Notes: generated by a model from the sequence alone, not told the origin. Positions 1 to 6,988 are shown, counted from the first letter of the stretch. The stretch is DNA of 14,466 nt from UBA1189 sp045612065 (GCA_045612065.1 JAZKYH010000028.1:1-14466), one strand, 5' to 3'. Made by a program: numbers and translations.

Positions 1-1511
1 GTATACGATTCGGTGGATTCAGCGATTATTGCATCTCCTTCGCGGATGAGGGTAGTGGTAACATCTCCGAAGCGGAGGTTCTCGATGCCGTGGCGTGAGG
101 TGGTGTTGGTGCGCCAAACGATGCGGTTGGTGCTGCCATCGGCACGGATGCCGATGATGTTCTCGATAAACATGGAGATGGGGATGAGTCCTGTCCAACC
201 CACGAAGTTGGGCTTCACGAGATGGATGCCTGTCTCATTGGTGGCGGGGACGTTCATATCGGGTGAGTAGAGTTCCCAGATGGTGCCGGTAGACTGATAC
301 AGTTCGTGCACCACCTCCATATTCCTTCGTGCGATGGATTCGGCCAATGCTTCATGTCCGCGACGTTCAAGACCCTTCACCGTCATATAGGTAGTGGGAG
401 CCCACACACCACCACGCCAGTAGCGGCCACGAGGGTCATAGTAGGGCTGGTTGGCGGCAAGCGAGGGTAGGGGAAGGCGACGCCAAAAGAGGGTCGTGTC
501 CTCTATCGCTTCGGTCATGCGACTCACCTGCCTTGGCGAAGCGATGTCGGCCAGGATAGGCCAGAAGGTAGCGGTGGTAATCCATGGAGTTTGCTCACCA
601 TCGGGAGTCACATCGTGGTACAAACCCGTGCTGTCGCTCCACATGTAGCAGTTGATTTGCTTGGCCAGCGCTTTGGCTCGCTTACTATATGTCTTTGCTT
701 TCTTTTTATCTCCGAGTATACGGCATATCTCGGCCAAGTTATCGTAGCACATCTTGATCTGCGACGACATATCTACCCATCCCATCGGGCTCGTTGAAGA
801 GTGTATATCTCCATTGGGTGAGGGGCGGCCCATGTCGCGCGGTGTGTTGTCCATGCCGCTGGCCTGTCCGTTCGACCAGTAGAGCCCGTGCTCCGTGCCC
901 TCGGCTCTGCGGTGCTGTTCCACCCACGCAACGTACTTCTCTATGGGAAGCAATATCTGCTCAAGGCGCACGGTGTCGCCCGAGAACTTGAAATACTCCA
1001 TCTCGGCCCAACTGAAAAGAGGCGGATTGATGGTGCGTGCATAGTTGTCGCCCAATCCCCAATGGTGGTCGGCACCATCGGCTTCGTTGATGACACGGCA
1101 TATCATGCCATCCTCGTGCTGGCGGGCGTAGAAGTTATCGTGCGACTCAATGAAGGGGAACACATGGTGTGCGTAACGGCCAAACATTGCCATGAAATGT
1201 GTGTCCCATTGGAATATCTGCGGCGACAAACCCTCGTCAATCCAATTGGCTACAAGGGGCGAGCCTTCGGGAGGTGTTTGCAGGTTAGAGAACGCAATCT
1301 CCCACGCCTTCCAATACAGCTCCACCCACTCGGGATTCTCCTCCCAAACAGGGGAGGGGAGCACCTCTCTTGCCTCCTCGAAACGCGGCAGTTCGCTCGG
1401 TGTATAGGTGTTCTTATAGAAGTATACCCCACGCGCTTCATCGCTCTGTGCAGAGAGATTGGCGGTTGGAAATAGCAAGAGTGCTGACAGTAGGCAGTGG
1501 GTAAGTTTCAT
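1..1511 (-). CDS. Secreted MGH1/GH63-like (trehalase-like) glycoside hydrolase, partial
   Basis: An uninterrupted minus-strand frame runs from ATG at 1509-1511 to the left edge (503 codons, C-terminus missing). Residues 1-22 form a signal peptide ending in an Ala-Gln pair (LSAQ), so the enzyme is probably periplasmic. The body resembles the (alpha/alpha)6-barrel glucosidases of the GH63/mannosylglycerate-hydrolase/trehalase superfamily. Visible motifs are QWDTHF around residues 101-106, SGMDNTPRD with Asp221 in the position of the family's catalytic acid, WRGGVWAPT from residue 365, and TIWELYSPD with Glu413 in the position of the catalytic base. By family knowledge it would hydrolyse an alpha-linked gluco- or manno-saccharide; the substrate cannot be read from sequence. 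It begins 20 nt after the apt stop, so it is likely co-transcribed with mnmG-apt. No TonB-dependent transporter or SusD-like gene is nearby within the window. Family assignment is fairly sure, specificity unknown. Confidence 0.85.
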   Translation of the reverse strand, partial: MKLTHCLLSALLLFPTANLSAQSDEARGVYFYKNTYTPSELPRFEEAREVLPSPVWEENPEWVELYWKAWEIAFSNLQTPPEGSPLVANWIDEGLSPQIFQWDTHFMAMFGRYAHHVFPFIESHDNFYARQHEDGMICRVINEADGADHHWGLGDNYARTINPPLFSWAEMEYFKFSGDTVRLEQILLPIEKYVAWVEQHRRAEGTEHGLYWSNGQASGMDNTPRDMGRPSPNGDIHSSTSPMGWVDMSSQIKMCYDNLAEICRILGDKKKAKTYSKRAKALAKQINCYMWSDSTGLYHDVTPDGEQTPWITTATFWPILADIASPRQVSRMTEAIEDTTLFWRRLPLPSLAANQPYYDPRGRYWRGGVWAPTTYMTVKGLERRGHEALAESIARRNMEVVHELYQSTGTIWELYSPDMNVPATNETGIHLVKPNFVGWTGLIPISMFIENIIGIRADGSTNRIVWRTNTTSRHGIENLRFGDVTTTLIREGDAIIAESTESY

Positions 1512-1531
1512 AGTAATATTTATACTTTTGA

Positions 1532-2065
1532 TTACTCCCCTTCGAGGCAAAGCAGCGAAGAAACCTCTACGCTTTCGGGGAAGATGGCGCGACCTTTGAG
1601 GTCGATGAGCTCGATGATGAAGTTTATATAGGTAGCTTTCGGAGCAAACTTCTGCACCAAGTTATAGGCGGCAAGCATCGTACCTCCAGTAGCCAGAAGA
1701 TCGTCGTGAAGGAGCACTACATCACCCGCAGAAATAGCATCTTTGTGTATCTCGATAGTGTCGGTGCCGTACTCTTTTTGGTAACTTTCTTGGATGGTTT
1801 CGGCAGGAAGTTTTCCAGGTTTGCGTGCCAAAACGAAGCCTGCACCCAAGCGAATTGCCAAACTTGCACCCATAATAAAGCCGCGTGACTCAATGCCTAC
1901 CACCTTGGTGATGCCTTTATCCTTATATATTTCGTAGAGTGTATCCTCCAACTCCTTCATACATTCGGGACTCTTGAATAGGGTAGTAACATCACGGAAA
2001 AGTATGCCTGGAATAGGGAAATCAGGAATACTACGCAGGTTGGCTAATAGCAGTTCTGTGTTCAT
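1532..2065 (-). CDS. apt: Adenine phosphoribosyltransferase
   Basis: Converts adenine plus PRPP to AMP and pyrophosphate in cytoplasmic purine salvage. The 177-residue product has the family's normal length. Near the N-terminus IPDFPIPGILFRDVTTL matches the conserved Apt start region. The PRPP-binding loop VLLHDDLLATGGT lies at about residues 117-129 with the paired Asp121-Asp122, and the flexible-loop region (GKLPAETIQESYQKEYG) precedes it. The frame stays open five codons upstream to a TTG at 2080, but the ATG at 2065 gives the standard Apt N-terminus and is preferred. No Shine-Dalgarno is visible; instead a 7-nt TTGAAAA-type repeat lies just upstream. The start is 52 nt downstream of the mnmG stop, and that spacer contains a parS site. 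The next gene, a glycosidase, starts 20 nt beyond its stop, suggesting one transcript. Confidence 0.96.
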   Translation of the reverse strand: MNTELLLANLRSIPDFPIPGILFRDVTTLFKSPECMKELEDTLYEIYKDKGITKVVGIESRGFIMGASLAIRLGAGFVLARKPGKLPAETIQESYQKEYGTDTIEIHKDAISAGDVVLLHDDLLATGGTMLAAYNLVQKFAPKATYINFIIELIDLKGRAIFPESVEVSSLLCLEGE

Positions 2066-2076
2066 ATCTTTGTGTC

Positions 2077-2096
2077 TCAATTTTCAATTTTCAATT
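2077..2096 (-). repeat. Three-unit 7-bp tandem repeat in the apt leader
   Basis: Read on the minus strand, AATTGA recurs every 7 nt three times (units of AATTGAA). It ends 11 nt before the preferred apt ATG. Short A-rich AATTGA repeats also precede the lipoprotein gene at 6989. The region could serve as an A-rich translation-enhancing leader, since Bacteroidetes seldom use Shine-Dalgarno pairing, or be only a simple-sequence repeat. The repeat itself is directly visible; the role is inference. Confidence 0.7.
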
Positions 2097-2101
2097 CGTT
2101 T

Positions 2102-2117
2102 TGTTCCACGTGAAACA
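2102..2117. other. parS: parS centromere-like site (ParB/Spo0J binding)
   Basis: TGTTCCACGTGAAACA is a full match to the widely conserved chromosomal parS consensus TGTTNCACGTGAAACA. It is a near-perfect 16-bp palindrome with one mismatched position pair. It sits exactly between the mnmG stop codon (2118-2120, complement) and the apt leader. By established knowledge such sites load ParB (a CTP-dependent clamp), which spreads over neighbouring DNA and organises and segregates the origin region; they cluster near oriC. No other copy was seen in the window, and parA/parB are not here. Confidence 0.9.
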
Positions 2118-3989
2118 TTAGCGGCCCAAAAGCACTAAAAGTACATTAATATCACTGGGCGAAACACCAGGGATGCGGCTTGCTTGTGCCAAGGTTTCGG
2201 GGTCTATTTTGGTGAGTTTTTGGCGTGCTTCTGTAGAGAGCGACTGCAAGGAATTGTAGTCAAATCGACCACGAATCTTGATGCTCTCGAGGCGTTGCAT
2301 CTTGTCGGCAATCATGCGCTCGCGCTCAATGTAACCTTGATACTTTATCTTGATTTCGGCGGCCTCGATAATCTCCTCCTTGCGCTCGGTGATGCCATCG
2401 AGCAATGTGCCCAATGCGCGTATCTCTGTGCTCATATTATCGAGCGTAATCTGCGGACGGTTGATGAGGTCGATGAGTTTGCAGCCATGGGCGAGTGGGG
2501 TAGTGCCGAGACGCTCTAAAGTGCCGTTGATAAGTGCGGGCTTAATAGAGAATCCCTTGGCGAAATTGATAATCTCATCCACTTTTTCACGCTTGCGACG
2601 CAAGTGCTCGTAGCGCTCGAGTGAGGCAAGGCCGAGGTTATAAGAGCGCTCGGTGAGGCGCATGTCGGCATCGTCCTGGCGCAAGAGAATGCGGTATTCG
2701 GCACGAGAGGTAAACATGCGGTAAGGCTCGTCCACTCCCTTTGTTACGAGGTCATCGATGAGCACGCCGATATAGGCTTCGTCGCGACCCAGCGTGAAAG
2801 GCTCGCCACCGTGGCAAGCGATGTGGGCATTGATACCCGCGATGAGTCCCTGTCCTGCGGCCTCTTCGTAGCCCGTAGTGCCGTTGACTTGGCCTGCAAG
2901 GAAGAGTCCTTTCAGTATCTTTGACTCGAGCGTATGGCGCAGTTGTGTGGGGTCGAAATAGTCGTATTCGATAGCATAGCCAGGACGATAAACCTCAATA
3001 TCGCGGAAGGCAGGCACGCGGCGCAAAGCCTCAATCTGTATCTCCATCGGGAGCGATGAGGAGAAACCGTTAAGGTAAAGTTCATTGGTAGTTTCACCCT
3101 CAGGCTCGAGGAAAAGTTGGTGCTGCTCCTTATCGGGGAAGGTAACAATCTTGGTCTCAATGCTGGGGCAGTAGCGCGGACCTATGCTCTGGATTTGTCC
3201 GTTGTAAAGGGGCGATTCGGCCAATCCATCGCGAAGGATGCGGTGCACTTCGGGATTAGTGTAGCAGGTCCAACAGCAGAGTTGTTTCAATTTACGCGGC
3301 TCGCTCATATAGGAGAAACTGTGGAAGTCGCTCTCACCCTCTTGAATCTCCATTTCATCGATGTGTACGCTGCGTTTGTCGATGCGCACGGGCGTACCTG
3401 TCTTCATACGACCTACGGTGATGCCGTGGCGTGCGATGGATTCGGTCAATCCGTACGATGCAGGCTCTGCCATGCGTCCACCAGGAAGTTGCACACGACC
3501 TACATGGAGCAAACCATTGAGGAAGGTACCTGCGGTGACTACGACACATTTGGCATGGAAGGTGACGCCCCACACGGTGCGTACACCGGTGACTTCGCCA
3601 TTTTCTACGAGCAGCTCGCTCACCGTGTCTTGCCAGATGCGGAGGTTGGGAGTGTTGTCAAGAACCTCGCGCCAAGCCCAGATAAACTTCTCTCGGTCGC
3701 ACTGCGCACGGGGACTCCACATGGCAGGACCCTTCGAGCGATTGAGCATACGGAACTGAATGGCGGTGCGGTCGGTCACAATTCCCGTGAATCCACCGAG
3801 TGCATCAATCTCTCGCACTATCTGTCCCTTGGCAATACCACCAATGGCGGGGTTGCAACTCATCTGTCCAATCTTGTTCATGTCCATTGTGATGAGGCAA
3901 GTCTTCGAACCCATATTAGCCGCCGCTGCCGCCGCCTCGCATCCCGCGTGTCCGGCACCAATCACAATGACGTCGTAGAAAAATTCCAT
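2118..3989 (-). CDS. mnmG: tRNA uridine-5-carboxymethylaminomethyl modification enzyme MnmG (GidA)
   Basis: FAD-dependent enzyme that, with MnmE, installs the (carboxymethyl)aminomethyl group on wobble U34 of several tRNAs in the cytoplasm. The product has 623 residues, the usual length. The Rossmann FAD motif GAGHAG is at residues 11-16. It is followed by MSCNPAIGG with Cys45 and by the family signature GPRYCPSIETK with Cys274; these correspond to the two conserved catalytic-region cysteines. The second signature, AGQVNGTTGYEEAAGQG, begins near residue 365. The C-terminal helical domain that contacts MnmE and tRNA is intact and ends in a typical GVSPSDINVLLVLL tail. A TAACTTTG -7 box ends 25 nt before the ATG, implying a short leader. 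apt follows after 52 nt. mnmG is near the replication origin in many bacteria, which fits the adjacent parS site. Confidence 0.98.
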   Translation of the reverse strand: MEFFYDVIVIGAGHAGCEAAAAAANMGSKTCLITMDMNKIGQMSCNPAIGGIAKGQIVREIDALGGFTGIVTDRTAIQFRMLNRSKGPAMWSPRAQCDREKFIWAWREVLDNTPNLRIWQDTVSELLVENGEVTGVRTVWGVTFHAKCVVVTAGTFLNGLLHVGRVQLPGGRMAEPASYGLTESIARHGITVGRMKTGTPVRIDKRSVHIDEMEIQEGESDFHSFSYMSEPRKLKQLCCWTCYTNPEVHRILRDGLAESPLYNGQIQSIGPRYCPSIETKIVTFPDKEQHQLFLEPEGETTNELYLNGFSSSLPMEIQIEALRRVPAFRDIEVYRPGYAIEYDYFDPTQLRHTLESKILKGLFLAGQVNGTTGYEEAAGQGLIAGINAHIACHGGEPFTLGRDEAYIGVLIDDLVTKGVDEPYRMFTSRAEYRILLRQDDADMRLTERSYNLGLASLERYEHLRRKREKVDEIINFAKGFSIKPALINGTLERLGTTPLAHGCKLIDLINRPQITLDNMSTEIRALGTLLDGITERKEEIIEAAEIKIKYQGYIERERMIADKMQRLESIKIRGRFDYNSLQSLSTEARQKLTKIDPETLAQASRIPGVSPSDINVLLVLLGR

Positions 3990-4014
3990 TGTACCTATTG
4001 TTTTATCGAAAAGG

Positions 4015-4022
4015 CAAAGTTA
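4015..4022 (-). promoter_or_regulatory. Bacteroidetes-type -7 promoter element of mnmG
   Basis: On the minus strand TAACTTTG matches the TAnnTTTG -7 consensus of the Bacteroidetes primary sigma factor. It ends 25 nt before the mnmG ATG. No TTTG at the usual -33 distance was found, only AT-rich DNA, so strength cannot be judged. Confidence 0.65.
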
Positions 4023-4086
4023 CACAATTATCAACAATATTCGTTGCCAATTCCTCAAAAATCTCAATTTCTACCGCCTCATCCTT

Positions 4087-4127
4087 GCGTTTTTCCGCCC
4101 CGAGGGACAGGACGAGCGAAAAGACGC
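4087..4127. repeat. GC-rich imperfect inverted repeat (12-bp arms, 17-nt loop)
   Basis: Arms at 4087-4098 and 4116-4127 pair over 12 positions with one mismatch and one G-U wobble when read as plus-strand RNA. The loop is 4099-4115. It stands out as a GC-rich island in AT-rich intergenic DNA about 65 nt upstream of the mnmG promoter box. No T-run follows on either side, so it is not a classical terminator. It could be a structured RNA, a protein-binding site or a chance structure. Confidence 0.5.
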
Positions 4128-4485
4128 GATTCTCAGAGCCTTATTTTTGATATAAATAGTTTATTTACACCTGTTTAACATTGAATTTTATTGTTCGGAT
4201 TTTTTCTCGTCTCGTGAAAAGTTTAACAAGATGAACGTCTCTTTCCTATTTCCGTCGTTTTTTATTGATTTTTGCACTAAAAGAACAATGTCCAAGCTCG
4301 TCTCAACTATTGGCAACTAAATTACCTTTATTGACTATTAACCTTCCCAAAATCCTTTGTCTGATGAAAATGTTGCAGCCTTGCAATTTTGAAAAACTCT
4401 TTGTTCAATTTCCCTAACAGACGGCTCTAATTGGAGAGGAGCTTTGATGAGGTGGATTTTGATATTTTGTCGTAAATTAATTCAT

Positions 4486-4504
4486 GGATTGTGACTCACA
4501 ACCC
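4486..4504 (-). terminator. Hairpin just after the pyrophosphohydrolase gene, possible terminator
   Basis: In the minus-strand transcript an 8-bp stem (one G-U pair) closes a three-base loop, beginning 6 nt after the stop codon at 4511-4513. The core TTGTGACTCACAA (4489-4501) is a perfect palindrome around a single base. The downstream sequence is AT-rich but lacks a clean U-run, so this is a weak or processing-type terminator at best. Confidence 0.4.
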
Positions 4505-4510
4505 ATAGCG

Positions 4511-4846
4511 CTATTTCAGCTTTTCGTTGTTCTTGTGGCGTGTGTGATCGCGATGGGTCTTCTTTTCGATGGTTTGGTGCCAAGCTTCGGTGAGGTCTAT
4601 GCCCGTCTGATTGGCCATGCACACGAGCACCCACAGCACATCTGCCATCTCTTCAGCAAGGTTGGGCTTCTCGCCCTCCTTGAATGACTGCTCTCCATAG
4701 GTGCGGGCCATTACACGAGCCAGCTCACCCACCTCTTCGGTGAGGATGGCCATATTGGTCAGTTCGTTGAAGTAGCGTACGCCGTAAGTCTTTATCCACT
4801 CATCAGCCTGCTGCTGTGCCTCTTTTAGGGTAATATCGTAGCTCAT
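4511..4846 (-). CDS. MazG-like nucleotide pyrophosphohydrolase
   Basis: A 111-residue, all-alpha NTP pyrophosphohydrolase of the MazG/dUTPase-2/RS21-C6 superfamily. Members hydrolyse (d)NTPs to the monophosphate and pyrophosphate and are thought to clean the nucleotide pool; the substrate here is not known. The Mg-binding pattern is visible as EEVGE (Glu38 and Glu41) and EEMAD (Glu66 and Asp69), with the expected spacing. The first residues after the start (DITLKEAQQQADEWIKTYG) resemble the first helix of the family. The tail is very basic and polar (His/Lys/Arg-rich, about the last 17 residues) and likely disordered. A TAACTTTG box ends 19 nt upstream of the ATG, giving its own promoter. It is transcribed leftward toward mnmG but separated from it by 521 nt and a hairpin, so it is probably monocistronic. 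Confidence 0.88.
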   Translation of the reverse strand: MSYDITLKEAQQQADEWIKTYGVRYFNELTNMAILTEEVGELARVMARTYGEQSFKEGEKPNLAEEMADVLWVLVCMANQTGIDLTEAWHQTIEKKTHRDHTRHKNNEKLK

Positions 4847-4865
4847 TTTTTTGTTGTTTGATTGC

Positions 4866-4873
4866 CAAAGTTA
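4866..4873 (-). promoter_or_regulatory. -7 promoter element of the pyrophosphohydrolase gene
   Basis: Minus-strand TAACTTTG matches TAnnTTTG and ends 19 nt before the ATG at 4846. It is identical in sequence to the mnmG box. No good -33 TTTG is present at the standard distance. Confidence 0.6.
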
Positions 4874-5101
4874 GGGATTTTTTTGCATATCCGCTCGCCT
4901 TGAATAAATTTCTCACGCTTATCAATAGAAATAAATTTTTATTGCCTTCGCTTAACCGAAATTTTGCACTGATTTTAATCTACTACGCAGTTTGAAATTA
5001 GGCTGCACTTCGGAAAACTGCAAGTAAACTTAATTTTTATTGAATCTCTGCCTCGCTCAGCAATAAAAAGTAAACTTTCCCATTACCTTCGCTCGTTGAG
5101 A

Positions 5102-5133
5102 TTTGCGTTTTCTCTCAGTTTGCACTAATTTTG
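5102..5133 (+). promoter_or_regulatory. typA promoter (-33 TTTG, -7 TAATTTTG)
   Basis: TTTG at 5102-5105 and TAATTTTG at 5126-5133 are separated by 20 nt, matching both halves and the spacing of the Bacteroidetes consensus (TTTG, 19-21 nt, TAnnTTTG). The -7 box ends 22 nt before the typA ATG, so the leader is short. This is the best promoter in the window. Confidence 0.8.
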
Positions 5134-5155
5134 TACCATATTTAGTATACTGCAT

Positions 5156-6955
5156 ATGCAAGACATCAGAAACATTGCCATTATTGCGCACGTTGACCAT
5201 GGTAAGACAACCTTGGTAGACAAGATGATGCTCGCCGGAAATCTGTTTCGTGAGAACCAGAACGGTGGGGAGTTGGTACTCGACAACAATGACTTGGAGC
5301 GTGAACGAGGAATAACCATCCTCTCGAAGAACGTGTCCATCAATTATAAGGGTACGAAAATCAATGTCATCGATACCCCGGGCCACTCGGATTTCGGTGG
5401 TGAGGTGGAGCGCGTGCTCAACATGGCTGACGGATGTATCTTGCTGGTCGATGCCTTTGAGGGTCCCATGCCGCAGACACGCTTCGTGTTGCAGAAGGCT
5501 CTTCAGATAGGTCTGAAACCCGTGGTGGTGGTAAACAAGGTGGATAAGCCCAACTGCCGCCCCGAGGAGGTGTATGAGATGGTGTTTGACCTCATGTTTG
5601 CCCTCGAGGCTACTGAGGACCAGCTCGACTTCCCCGTTGTATATGGTTCGGCCAAGAACAATTGGATGGGTGCCGACTGGAAAACCCCGACCGACAATAT
5701 TAACTATCTCCTTGATGTTATCCTTGAGCACATTCCTGCTCCCAAGCGCTTGGAGGGTACACCGCAGATGCTCATTACCTCGCTTGACTTCTCGTCATAC
5801 ACGGGACGTATTGCTGTGGGCCGTGTACATCGTGGCACACTTACCGAGGGTATGACCATCACACTCGCTCACCGCAATGGCGAGATGGAGAAGGCTAAGA
5901 TCAAGGAACTGCACACCTTCGAGGGATTGGGTCGCAAGCGCACCGAATCGGTGAGTTCGGGTGATATCTGTGCTATCGTAGGTCTGGAGAACTTTGAGAT
6001 TGGTGACACCGTGTGCGATGCCGAGGATCCCGAGCCCATGCCTACTATCGCCATCGACGAACCTACAATGAGTATGCTCTTTGCCATCAACGACTCGCCT
6101 TTCTTCGGTAAGGAAGGTAAGTTTGTGACCTCACGCCATATCCACGACCGCCTCATGAAGGAACTCGACAAGAACCTCGCTCTGCGTGTGGTGAAGGATG
6201 AGGAGAGCGATAAGTGGAGTGTCTTCGGTCGTGGTGTATTGCACCTCTCGGTGCTCATCGAGACCATGCGTCGCGAGGGTTACGAGTTGCAGGTGGGCCA
6301 GCCTCAGGTAATCTATAAGACCATCGATGGCGTCAAGTGTGAGCCTATTGAGGAGCTCACCATCAGCGTCCCCGAGGAGTACTCAAGCAAGATGATTGAC
6401 ATGGTGACCCGTCGTAAGGGTGAGCTCACCTCAATGGAGACACAGGGCGACCGTGTGAACATCGCATTCAATATTCCCTCGCGTGGTATCATCGGTTTGC
6501 GCACCAACGTGCTCACCGCATCGGCAGGTGAGGCCATCATGGCACACCGCTTCAAGGGCTATGAGCCTTACAAGGGCGACATTGACCGCCGCTCAAACGG
6601 TTCGATGATTGCCATGGAGTCGGGTACGGCCTTTGCCTACGCTATCGACAAGCTGCAGGACCGCGGCAAGTTCTTCATCTTCCCGCAGGATGAGGTGTAT
6701 GCCGGACAGGTTGTGGGCGAGCACGTGCATGACAACGATCTTGTCATCAACGTCACCAAGAGCAAGAAGCTCACCAATATGCGTGCCAGTGGCTCTGACG
6801 AGAAGGCGCGTATCGTACCGCCCATCATCTTCTCTCTGGAGGAGGCACTCGAGTACATCAAGGAGGATGAGTATGTGGAGGTTACGCCCAAGTCGATGCG
6901 TATGCGCAAGATTATCCTTGACGAGTTGGAGCGTAAGCGTGCAAATCGCTCTTAA
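5156..6955 (+). CDS. typA: Translational GTPase TypA/BipA
   Basis: Ribosome-associated GTPase of the EF-G/LepA class that assists 50S assembly and growth under stress or cold. The 599-residue product is of normal length. G1 is AHVDHGKTT at residues 11-19, G3 is DTPGH from Asp73, and G4 is NKVD at 127-130. The GTPase domain is followed by an EF-Tu domain-2-like beta-barrel. Then come EF-G-like domains and the BipA-specific C-terminal domain containing SGTAFAYAIDKLQDRG and a basic SMRMRKIILDELERKR tail. The ATG at 5156 fits the homologous N-terminus and the promoter 22 nt upstream; no Shine-Dalgarno is seen. Two short palindromes (5144-5151 and 5151-5160) abut the start codon. The lipoprotein gene at 6989 follows 33 nt after the stop, so typA likely leads a three-gene operon with it and yifB. 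Confidence 0.98.
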   Translation: MQDIRNIAIIAHVDHGKTTLVDKMMLAGNLFRENQNGGELVLDNNDLERERGITILSKNVSINYKGTKINVIDTPGHSDFGGEVERVLNMADGCILLVDAFEGPMPQTRFVLQKALQIGLKPVVVVNKVDKPNCRPEEVYEMVFDLMFALEATEDQLDFPVVYGSAKNNWMGADWKTPTDNINYLLDVILEHIPAPKRLEGTPQMLITSLDFSSYTGRIAVGRVHRGTLTEGMTITLAHRNGEMEKAKIKELHTFEGLGRKRTESVSSGDICAIVGLENFEIGDTVCDAEDPEPMPTIAIDEPTMSMLFAINDSPFFGKEGKFVTSRHIHDRLMKELDKNLALRVVKDEESDKWSVFGRGVLHLSVLIETMRREGYELQVGQPQVIYKTIDGVKCEPIEELTISVPEEYSSKMIDMVTRRKGELTSMETQGDRVNIAFNIPSRGIIGLRTNVLTASAGEAIMAHRFKGYEPYKGDIDRRSNGSMIAMESGTAFAYAIDKLQDRGKFFIFPQDEVYAGQVVGEHVHDNDLVINVTKSKKLTNMRASGSDEKARIVPPIIFSLEEALEYIKEDEYVEVTPKSMRMRKIILDELERKRANRS

Positions 6956-6986
6956 ATTGAAAGTTAAGAATTGATAATTGAAAGTT
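6955..6986 (+). repeat. AATTGA(AAGTT) repeats in the leader of the lipoprotein gene
   Basis: AATTGAAAGTT occurs at 6955-6965 and 6976-6986 with a further AATTGA at 6969. The repeats fill the 33-nt space between typA and the next ATG. Similar AATTGA units precede apt. They may be an A-rich translation-initiation leader typical of this group; function is inferred. Confidence 0.65.
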
Positions 6987-6988
6987 GG

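Larger units (their letters stand above)
3990..4510. other. 521-nt AT-rich intergenic region between mnmG and the pyrophosphohydrolase gene
   Basis: No convincing gene lies here. The plus-strand frame reaching 4178 is only the end of an antisense shadow of mnmG. The stretch holds the mnmG -7 box (4015-4022) and a GC-rich imperfect hairpin (4087-4127). It also holds a hairpin after the pyrophosphohydrolase stop (4486-4504). Direct 8-mers include GTTTAACA at 4173 and 4221 and TTTATTGA at 4261 and 4327. There is one near-DnaA box (TTATCAACA, 4028-4036, one mismatch to TTATCCACA). It is unusually long for this compact region and could hold an origin element or a small RNA; neither is demonstrated. 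Confidence 0.5.
4847..5155. promoter_or_regulatory. Divergent AT-rich intergenic region with duplicated sequence module
   Basis: This 309-nt gap is where gene direction flips from minus to plus. It carries promoters for both sides and several direct repeats. AATTTTTATTG occurs at 4934 and 5032, AAGTAAACTT at 5022 and 5068, and CCTTCGCT at 4945 and 5087. TTTGCACT[G/A]ATTTT occurs at 4963 and 5119. The order suggests a degenerate duplication of an upstream-promoter module. No gene is visible. Confidence 0.6.

Noticed and set aside
888..1475. Plus-strand open frame (195 codons) opposite the glycosidase
   Set aside because: The minus strand encodes a signal peptide and GH63-like catalytic motifs across the whole stretch; the antisense frame looks like noise.
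4028..4036. Single near-match DnaA box as proof of oriC
   Set aside because: One mismatch and no cluster of further boxes in either AT-rich gap; used only as weak context for the origin hypothesis.
3117..4178. Long plus-strand open frame (353 codons) opposite mnmG
   Set aside because: It is antisense to the clearly real mnmG, resembles no protein family, and has no promoter box or sensible start context. It reflects codon bias in the opposite strand.
5057..5731. Minus-strand open frame (224 codons) over the typA promoter and 5' half
   Set aside because: It overlaps the typA GTPase motifs and a consensus promoter; the translated sequence shows no recognisable domain.
6971..6988. Upstream TTG start for the DUF4369/thioredoxin-like lipoprotein
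   Set aside because: It would put extra residues before a clean lipoprotein signal peptide and lies inside the AATTGA repeat; ATG 6989 is more natural.
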